DNA of 64,000 bases, taken from positions 614,094 to 678,093 of the forward strand of contig RDEW01000030.1 in assembly GCA_011109175.1 (NCBI GenBank), given 5' to 3'. The first letter of the stretch is position 1. Each line of letters starts with the position of its first letter. The notes below the pieces were generated by a model, which did no database searches, was not told the DNA's origin, and saw only the letters and a list, made by a program, of their open reading frames with translations. The DNA is from Dicyema japonicum (Eukaryota; Dicyemida; Rhombozoa; Dicyemidae). The translations under genes and the position numbers were made by a program. Shown one piece after another: positions 56,774 to 64,000 of the stretch.

Positions 56774-58072
56774 TCAAGCAAGTCGTATTTCCTTTTTTTC
56801 CATCTCCACAGTCTGCAAACGGTCTTGAGACGTAATGCCAACCTCTATGATAAGGACTTGGCCAGACTCCTTATCGTGTTCAACAATGTCCGGTTTATTG
56901 TGCTTGACTAGCATCGAGGTACGGATAACTCTGTCTACCTTAATTTGGACCCTGGTGTTCTCTACTACAGATTGCATTTTATGAGTCCGCAACTTTCTGG
57001 TGGCGAATACTATACTTATTCATAGTAGAAGATGAAGACTCCTTACTACCTCGTTGTGCCTCCACACATAGTCGTGGCTAAATGATAACCGACATACTAC
57101 TTGACTTACAATGGGGACATGTATTTGTTGATCGACCCCAAAAAATATTGCAGTCTTTTATATACGTGTATAGCGCCTCCGATCGAGGTGAGTTGTCACC
57201 GTATTTTAGCTATATTGTCACGACTTAAGTCGACGTGTGGTATCCATTGCTCTGAAGAGTACTTATGAAGGCCTTTTAAGTTGATCTTTTCCATCAAATT
57301 ATTATATTGAATTCGATCAACGCCTTCACATTTACTAGCCCACCATCATCAACACCATAAAGAAGGTCTGATAGTGCATAGGTGAGTTGCCCGTGTTTTC
57401 TCGGTCGTTATTATGGCGTACTTCCTAGAGAACACTTGACCCAGCTATCAAAGTGTCGTGCATTCACATAGGATACGCTCACTTAGTTGGACTACTCCAC
57501 ACAGTCCACGGCTGAATTTATCACGGGGTAAATATAGTCTCTCCTTATTGGATGCCAGCACATGGACATGGTTTTCTCTCTGAGTACTCACGGATCATAA
57601 CATCCATCTCATCATACTCTTTGGGCTCAAACTCCACAACACCTATGTAGTGATTTAGCAGCGAGACAGCATACTCATTTAATGCTAGGAACAAATTCCT
57701 TGCATTTAGAGACGTCTTACACAATAACGCTGCTCTTTTACGGATGCCTTCAGTAATTTGTCGCTTTGTCTCAGGCATTATAAGGGACTTTGGAGATTCG
57801 GTAACACCCAGATACTTATATCCTTCGTGTTCCTTTAGAACTCTTAATAACTCGCTACATACTTGCGTGTTAGTCGCAGACTTTGAATAATTCAAATCTA
57901 GTCCTATACTCTCAAAGAATTCCAAAATCCGAGGGTGCCCCACCCCTGGGGTCTGCTCCAATTCGGGGTCGGACTGTAGCACAGAACGTGAACCGGTCAA
58001 GAAACACTTCTTAGCCGTTTTTGCAGCAGATAATTCCTTTACTGGGTTTCCAATACTTCCAAAGATTTCCAT
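56774..58072 (-). mobile_element. LINE-R: RT end and restriction-like endonuclease
   Basis: An open frame 57545-58072 holds the end of an RT region: SIGLDLNYSKSATNTQ, HEGYKYLGVTESP, ALNEYAVSLLNHYIGVVEFE. Left of it, HDYVWRHNEVVRSLH gives zinc-knuckle-like residues. Then 56774-56992 holds NKPDIVEHDKESGQVLIIEV and GITSQDRLQTVEMEKK. The PD...E-x-hydrophobic core is the restriction-like (PD-(D/E)XK) endonuclease used by R2/R4/NeSL-type elements. Frames are broken between parts. Confidence 0.75.
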
Positions 58073-58254
58073 CTTAGATCAAGAAAAACCTTTTTTGAAT
58101 CGAATTTAACATACAACAAGTGACTTCTTTACGTTCCGGCCCATTTTAGTAGAAACAAACAAAAAAATCTTGATTACAAAAAACACATTACACAACATTA
58201 TAGAGTTGCCGAAATTTTTTTTCAAACTCTTTCAGGAACAGGATGGTTTGCTAA

Positions 58255-58430
58255 GAGAGCTCCTTCCTTGTCTTCTAATGACAAAGCATGTTTCCTTTTC
58301 TAATGACTCATCCTAAAAGACCTCTTTCCTTGTCTTCTAATGACTCATCATGTTTCCTCTTCTAATGACTTATTATAAAAGACCTCTTTTCTTGTCTTCT
58401 AATGACTTATCATGTTTCCTTCTACTTTAA
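58255..58430. repeat. 62-bp tandem repeat, nearly three units
   Basis: CTTGTCTTCTAATGAC recurs at 58267, 58329 and 58391, exactly 62 bases apart, with CATGTTTCCT and AAAGACCTCTTT inside each unit. Each unit also contains an internal second TCTAATGACT. Confidence 0.8.
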
Positions 58431-59051
58431 AACAAGCAATCAGATGTAAGCACTCCAAAAGGTCCACATCTCAGCAAATTATCCTAAAAATGTCGTTTGT
58501 ATATCAAAGCTGTGAGAATCCTGGAAAAAATCAAAAATCCCTTGCGGCTGATATGGGACACTGATCACAGTTGAGCTTAACACATTTTTTTGTATCATTA
58601 GGTTAATAAACGATCATCCAACATAGCTAAAAACAATCATACAATCCCCTTCAAGCTGAGGATCTTTAATGGATGACGCGATTCTAACCAGCAACATTGA
58701 ATTTTCGAGCATCAAAAATGGACAAATATTTTCTTGGACTGATTCTTGACAGTTGGTGCCTGACTAATAAAGATTGGATTTAAAAAAAACAAATATTTTA
58801 TCATAAATACCTCAATCGAGTAAATTAAGACGTAAAAACGTCTTCTTACATTACAATACTAAAAAAGTAACAAGTTCACCAGATTCAATTCCTTTTTAAC
58901 CATTTTTTGAATTGAACGAATTTCCCAGAAATCCCGAAGGAATAGCCACACAGTTATGGTTGGGGGCCTCTCACACTAATTTTGTCTTAAAAACTCATTA
59001 AATTAGTAAAAAGAGGAATAAAAATCTACATTGAAAAAATAAAACACCAAA
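58431..59051. other. No gene recognised
   Basis: About 600 AT-rich bases downstream of NUP35 without recognisable coding or repeat signals. Confidence 0.35.
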
Positions 59052-59929
59052 TCACCACCCTAAGAAAAACTGAAAAATATCAGCAACAGAATCAGAAAAT
59101 CTCTTAGGCGGAACAGGCATCACAGAAGCCTAAAAATAACCAATCAAGTATACAGCATTCAACTGATCAAACGGCAGTGCACCCCCAGTATGTTGAACTG
59201 GCGACTCTGTGAAATCCCGAACTTCACAATTCAATATTTCCTTAATAAATAGGTCAACTACCGACTGCTTGCACTCCTTTACTCCAACCATCACCTTCAA
59301 ATGCGGCAGTTTTATGATCTGTCCGTGCATGGCCAAAGCCTTCTCAGTATTACTGGGATCGTGATACTTTATGTGAAACCAAGTCGACCCTGAGACCGTC
59401 TGAAAATGAATGAAAACAAAACTATGTGTTTGGCAATGAGTCCTATGCGGCTGAAGTACTCAAACACGTCAGAAGCTGACGAAGGAATTATTCTAACGAT
59501 AAATAATCAAATAAACCCAAAAACAGTCAACCATTCGGGCGTAGAACCACATCCGATACGACTAAAATTTATCCATTTTTCACTTTAGATTTAAAGGACG
59601 GGCGATTTGGGAGATATTTGACCTATTAAGGTAGAGTGAGGAGTTATTTTGAGGATTCTATAATATTAAGTGGATATTAACATGTTTTGGTGGTTCGTTA
59701 GGATTTAGGACTGAGGAATTCAGAACACTCCTTAAATATCACAAAGAGAAAATACTTGTTTTCCCTATTTGAATCAAAGAATGAAACTCCGTGAAATCTG
59801 TTCTCTTTGGTTCTCTAAATATTAAATAAAGTATTTTAGTCGAGTTAAATTTAATAAATTTACTTCTTTCTGTCGGAAAAGATACGATTTACAAGAATTT
59901 GGGTGGCCAATTGAGGAATTGTTTGACAT
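59052..59929 (-). CDS. NUP35: NUP35/Nup53 nucleoporin
   Basis: Nuclear pore inner-ring protein. No long frame exists; the gene appears only after removing introns of 22-50 nt. ATG at 59929: SNNSSIGHPNS, then KERTKENRFHGVSFFDSNRE, SVLNSSVLNPNEPPKH, NPQNNSSLYLNRSNISQI. The RRM-like MPPN domain follows: STPEWLTVFG, SASDVFEYFSRIGLIAKHI, GSTWFHIKYHDPSNTEKALA, LKVMVGVKECKQSVVD. After the last 24-nt intron the protein ends SDSVADIFQFFLGW at 59052. A C-terminal amphipathic helix ending in Gly-Trp, which inserts into the nuclear membrane, is a hallmark of this family. Length is about 230 residues, shorter than animal NUP35 (about 320), mostly in the N-terminal disordered part. I see no FG-repeat stretch. 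Confidence 0.9.
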
Positions 59930-60215
59930 AACAAAGAAAAAATGAAAGCAGGGTCTTATTTTATTATATTTTGATTTAATTTAAAAAATAATATAATTAA
60001 TTATTATTTTTTCATATTTATTCGTAATAAAGGAATGTTTTTTATTATTAATCTTAACTTTATTCACCCTGACCGGATGACCCAGTGTAATATTTAAGTG
60101 TGTTCATCAGTATAAGTGGTCTGAGGTTATCTACTTTCGTTCTTGGTTTGTGAGCCTTTCTGACGAGTATCAGGGTCTCCTCTCCCAGCTATAGGGTGAT
60201 GTAGGTTCTGTAGAA
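59930..60215. other. No gene recognised
   Basis: AT-rich upstream region of NUP35, grading into LINE debris from about 60060. Confidence 0.3.
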
Positions 60216-60450
60216 GATACTAGTAATGCTTTCATACTGTTTTTAAGTTTTATATTTGAAGAATTCGCCGTTGAGATCGTCAGGGATCTTGTCATTTATA
60301 AATTTTGAGTTTGATACCTTTTTTTCATGTGGGGTTATTTCCTCTTCAAGTTCACATCTTATGGAGCTGTCCCAATGTTACCATGGTAATTTGATTTGAA
60401 CATCTTTTCGAAGTGGCCAGCGATAATCTCACCCCCACTTACAATTGATT
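60216..60450 (-). mobile_element. LINE-C RT N-terminal fragment
   Basis: The complement reads SKLKFINDKIPDDLNGEFFK, matching the linker/RT start SSKLKNNRIPGPDGLGDGFF at 29410. Nothing further of the RT is kept. Confidence 0.45.
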
Positions 60451-60889
60451 CACGATCTGTCTCTCTACGTAGTCCCATAAAGTTCCTGGTTGCTTCAGTA
60501 CTTTGCCTCTAATTCATCTAACAGCCTCATAGAACTTACCATTGTCCTTGTGGGTTTCAATCATTTTAATCTGATGACTTATGCATTTTCATCGTGGACA
60601 ATGTCGATTTCCCACTCCCATCTCTGAAACTATCCCTAGTACAGGAGGTTGCAATAAAGATCATTGGATCAAAACACGGGATCCAGTCTATTAAAATCTT
60701 CTAATTGAATTACAACGAAAACTGGGTCAGTCTATCGAATTGCGAAATATTTACAAACTTTAAAGAAGCTTTGTCCGATGAATTACAGGACTCTCGACCC
60801 TGCCGGACTCTTCCTCTTCCCTGTCGAAAATACCAGGGACCAATACATCGATTATTATCAGTGTCACTTTAAGATAAGGAATCCGAGAG

Positions 60890-61210
60890 TTATTGCGTTA
60901 TCTTTGTGTGAATTTGTCGCTTTTGATGTGATATGTCGACGGTTGGTCGTATTGGCTGTCTGTACTCAAAATCTCAGAGAGGATGTACCAGAAAAATCTC
61001 TGATTCTGTGAAAACCCGATAACCATTCTAGGAGGAGATCTTAACTCCAATACCAAGTACTTCGGTTGTAGAAAAACAGCAGGGATGGCAAGCTCTTGAA
61101 GAAGCTATCTGAATGCCTTGGGCTAAGAATCCTTATGTCGGAAGAAGACAATCACTTCTCTCCTTTCGAAGGTGAAAATCTCTGAGATCCTCCACTTTCA
61201 TATCAAAGTC
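60890..61210 (+). mobile_element. LINE endonuclease core fragment
   Basis: The plus strand reads PITILGGDLNSNTKYFGCRK, then a frameshift and KKLSECLGLRILMSEEDNHF. GGDLN and the following spacing are typical of APE endonucleases in LINEs. Which family it belongs to is unclear. Confidence 0.55.
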
Positions 61211-62390
61211 TGGTAAACTGTACTTAGATCGTTTTAACCATAGATCTTCTCATCTTGACCTTTATCTTTTATTTCCTAGAAAACGCAATAATATAAAAGA
61301 ATCAATTACAGTGAAGTAAATTGTTTCCTGAGTTTATGCGAAGAACAAGGAAACCTATTTCGGTAAAGGGTTATAAATACGAAGTATTCAAAGTCTTGAA
61401 AAAATAGCCCGACCGAGTTTCCTATGCAGAAATTCGAAGGGACAATTTCGGAAGGGAATAGGTCAATGGCAATTCTGGAAAGAATCAAACCACTATAAGA
61501 GAGTCCTAGAGTTACTAGAAGCTGAGATCAGTTAATTAGTTGACTTTGATACCTTGAGCATGAGGTTCTTCAACTGCATGGACTGGAAGTTTACTTCCCT
61601 TTCCACTGGTTCTGGGTTTTTTTGTGCGTGATAATAGAAGGTCTTATGACCACCTCTTATCATGTTCTGCCTCGCCTTCAATTTCTTCCCAGCGCCGGAT
61701 CTTTTTAATTATCTCTATGAGCATCTTCTTTTGGCTGAAAGGTTGGATATGTTTAAACCGTAAACCACTGTACTGAATTACCAAAATTAATCTATGGATG
61801 TAGTTACTATTTTTCAGTAAACCAACGACATTGGGAAACTTGTATTCTTCCAATGGAATATCGTATTTGGATGCAAAACACACAATTCCTCAATGGCCTA
61901 ATCGAAACAAGAAATCTGAGACATATTGTTCCTATGGTCATGGATAGCAAATAGCTAAAGAAGATTTTTCCACCATCTCAAAAGTCCTCAATGATGAAGA
62001 CAAACCATGATTTTGTATCAACTAGGGCCATTCCTTCCCTAAAAAGAAACGCTCTTCTGGATACTCCTCCCTAGCAATATACGATTCAGAAGCAATCCTC
62101 GATAGTGCTTCTAAAAGAATCCTTCCAGAAATACCTCTCACGTCAATAGACAATTCAGAGGCAACCCTTGATAGAGATTCCAGAACTCTTCATTTTTAGT
62201 ATTATATCATGAACCGTCCCTTGAGCACATATAATAAAAAACAATATTTTTTCTAGATTTATTATATTTAATGATTGTCCCTTCAATTTATTGATGGTCA
62301 TTTTAAAACTCTTTTTTTAATTTCCGTATATTTGAGTAAGAAACACAGCTAGACCAGCGGAACTAGCATAGTCCAGAGCAGTTCTGACGA
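61211..62390 (-). mobile_element. Mostly unassigned; LINE linker at 61644-61883
   Basis: A minus-strand frame 61644-61883 includes SQKKMLIEIIKKIRRWEEIE, resembling the LINE-C linker at 1640-1800 (EKIRRWNKEKMPGE). 62070-62190 holds imperfect direct repeats around TACGATTCAGAAGCAATCCT and CAATAGACAATTCAGAGGCA. No host gene seen. Confidence 0.4.
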
Positions 62391-62394
62391 ACTG

Positions 62395-63400
62395 TTTGAA
62401 TATAAGTTTAAGGGTGTTTTTTTCTTGTCCAAATTTGACTCCAGAAACATCAGGTTAAGTTTCGTGTTGTCTTCAGGATGATCCGGTACACGTGGGAAGA
62501 GAAAGAGAGGGATTGGTCCTAAATGCTCCCACATATTTCTAAGTTTTTATCACAGAGAACATTCCCAGATACCTTCACTTCAGAATGAAAATTAAACTGT
62601 CTTAAAAATTTAATGTTGCAAGTAAATCGATTGTCAAGTAGCCATGTACTTGTAACTTTTTCAAGGCTTCATAAGAGAGTGAGTTTTTTGTTTCTTAAAA
62701 TATTGCTTAAATTAAGGTTAAATAGAGCGGGAAAGAGGGCAGAGCTTTGCGAAACCCCGTCTGGTGATCTGACATTTATATTCGTCATTTTACGAAACAA
62801 AAAAACGTTAGCAATTTTTCTGCAAAATAATAATTGTTGGAGACCACGTGTCGTGATAAAGGCGAGAACGGTTAGGAGAGGCAGTTATGGTTATTGAATG
62901 CAATGGCGATAAAGTCAGTGAGTTTAATTAGATGGGAGGTTGTGGAATGTGGTGGACGTAAGCCATGTTGCGATTTTGATTGGTCGAACAAATAGTAGAT
63001 GAGGCTAAACCACGATTTTTTTTAATTTTGGAGGTGGCACAAAAAAAAGAAATAGGGAGGAAAGATTTTGGATCACGTGGATCCATGCTTGTTTTCAGAA
63101 TAGGAATGTTAGTTGATTTTCCATAAGACAGAGATATTCGACTTTATGGAATCAGTGAAAATTTCCATGAGAGCTCATAGCCCCTCTGAGCAGAGATTCT
63201 TCAGGTTGTAACTACAAATTCCATCCAGGATTCTTGCTGATGAGAGATCATTCTTAAAGCACTGTTGTCCACGTTGTGGGTTGTCAGAAACATCATGAGT
63301 TCATACCTTTACGGTATTCAGCTGTAGAATATTAAGGGCTTTAGAAGGACTCGGTTATATTCCACGTTTCTGAACATAAATAGTGACTTGAAGGGGATAG
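62395..63400 (-). mobile_element. LINE-J copy, truncated
   Basis: From the right on the minus strand: ORF2 start FRNVEYN at 63360-63400, a gap, then RT motifs near 63010-62690 (QHGFRPPHSTTSHLIKLTDF, RGLQQLLFCRKIANVFLFRK, SPDGVSQSSALFPALFNL). The segment repeated at 945-1200 follows. Multiple frameshifts. Confidence 0.65.
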
Positions 63401-63487
63401 AAGGTATTTTAGTAGTTGCTATGGAGAAAATTAGCATCCAAATTTCTCCACGAGGAGATGACCGACATAGAAATTCTTTGTTTAGAT

Positions 63488-63727
63488 TTATTAAATTAAA
63501 ATTATTCCAAAGACCAAGGGTAACCAAACTAACTAACTCCTTGATCCTGACTCGTTCCAGCATTCCAGAACTTGTCTCCAGGTAACGAAATTTTCACCCA
63601 GGGAAGAATAATCGGATCCTCTTGATGCCGATTGGACGTTTCCTCAGTAATGGATCCAATGACGCCATCTGAAAATAACTTATGACCAACTAGCCACATT
63701 AAACCACATGGAGCCACGCGGCCTATT
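63488..63727 (-). mobile_element. SINE-B copy
   Basis: In reverse: head GGCCGCGTGGCTCCATGTGG at 63727, body GGCGTCATTGGATCCATTAC, 3' end GGATCAAGGAGTTAGTTAGT then TTGGTTACCCTTGGTC. It is complete and compact (about 240 bp), the best guide to this subfamily. Confidence 0.7.
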
Positions 63728-63739
63728 TTTTTATTTTTT

Positions 63740-64000
63740 TTATTTTAAAGCCTTAAGACCACCAAGAAAAAAAGAATTAACTCTAAATTAAGTGATCCCA
63801 GCCTCCAACATGTCTCCTATTCTCTTCGAATGCTCCGCCATGCGGCCTAAAAAAACTGAATTAATCTTTTTTAACTTTGTATTTCTTCTCCTTTGCTCTC
63901 ATCGTTTTACGTGGCATAGAGTGTGTCTACCGCGCTCCCGACAATGTTGGATTGGGCAAAGGGGGTCGACACAAGTAGCATCCCAGACCAAAGGTTCCTT
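63740..64000 (-). repeat. LINE-K-like 3' end near 63745-63840, then unassigned
   Basis: CTTAAGACCACCAAGAAAAA followed by AAATTAAGTGATCCCAGCC resembles the reverse LINE-K 3' ends at 3175 and 32940. The final 150 bases are not recognised. Confidence 0.35.

Noticed and set aside
56566-56835. Plus-strand 89-codon frame as a gene
   Set aside because: It is antisense to the LINE-R endonuclease end and has no exon support.
1-64000. Bacterial, phage or CRISPR content
   Set aside because: No operons with ribosome-binding sites, no long contiguous genes, no spaced short repeats; splicing and eukaryotic rRNA, SINEs and LINEs show nuclear DNA.

Overview
This is AT-rich nuclear DNA of a small-genome metazoan. 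Every host gene that could be rebuilt is cut by extremely short GT-AG introns, mostly 20-28 nt, for example the 20-nt intron at 12281-12300. Among animals such introns are best known from dicyemid mesozoans, so a dicyemid is my best guess; another reduced metazoan such as an orthonectid is the alternative. This is inference from gene architecture, not from a database match.

Host genes are compact islands. On the minus strand they are: an ENPP-type phosphodiesterase (7918-9245); a GAPVD1-like RasGAP/VPS9 protein (11514-14572); two small secreted/membrane genes (20386-21475); a back-to-back pair with a 5-nt gap (27514-28599); a coiled-coil gene piece (30719-31345); small membrane genes (33541-34314); a membrane-protein paralogue of the 27.5 kb gene (36794-38003); GMP synthase (40781-43112); zeta-crystallin/quinone reductase (49603-50724); a divergent C-terminal-motor kinesin (54310-56379); and NUP35 (59052-59929). 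A NOP16-like gene lies on the plus strand (3620-3974). Several of these have no long ORF because exons are tiny; they appear only after 22-26-nt introns are removed.

The rest is a graveyard of mobile DNA. My labels: LINE-C (YADDVD-type RT with a DDLD..R.LARNRG C-terminus), LINE-K (QKAFDSVPRK-type RT with an APE endonuclease), LINE-J (Jockey-like), LINE-R (restriction-like endonuclease type), SINE-A (tRNA-like head, about 320 bp), SINE-B (GCCGCGTGGCGCCATGTGG head), SINE-D, and repeat C. DNA transposons are a FLYWCH/MULE element (24797-26352) and a hAT element (45268-47405) inserted into a LINE-K endonuclease. At least five SINE-A copies have perfect or near-perfect target-site duplications and look young. 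SINE-A and LINE-C share a 3' tail, and SINE-B and LINE-K share another, which suggests partner relationships.

At 34330-36290 (minus) lies a broken rDNA unit: 18S lacking its centre, ITS1, 5.8S, ITS2 and only the first 400 nt or so of 28S. It carries substitutions at universally conserved sites, so it is a dispersed rDNA pseudogene. The most unusual host items are the two paralogous type II membrane proteins with a shared intron position inside the membrane segment, and the kinesin with eroded switch motifs.
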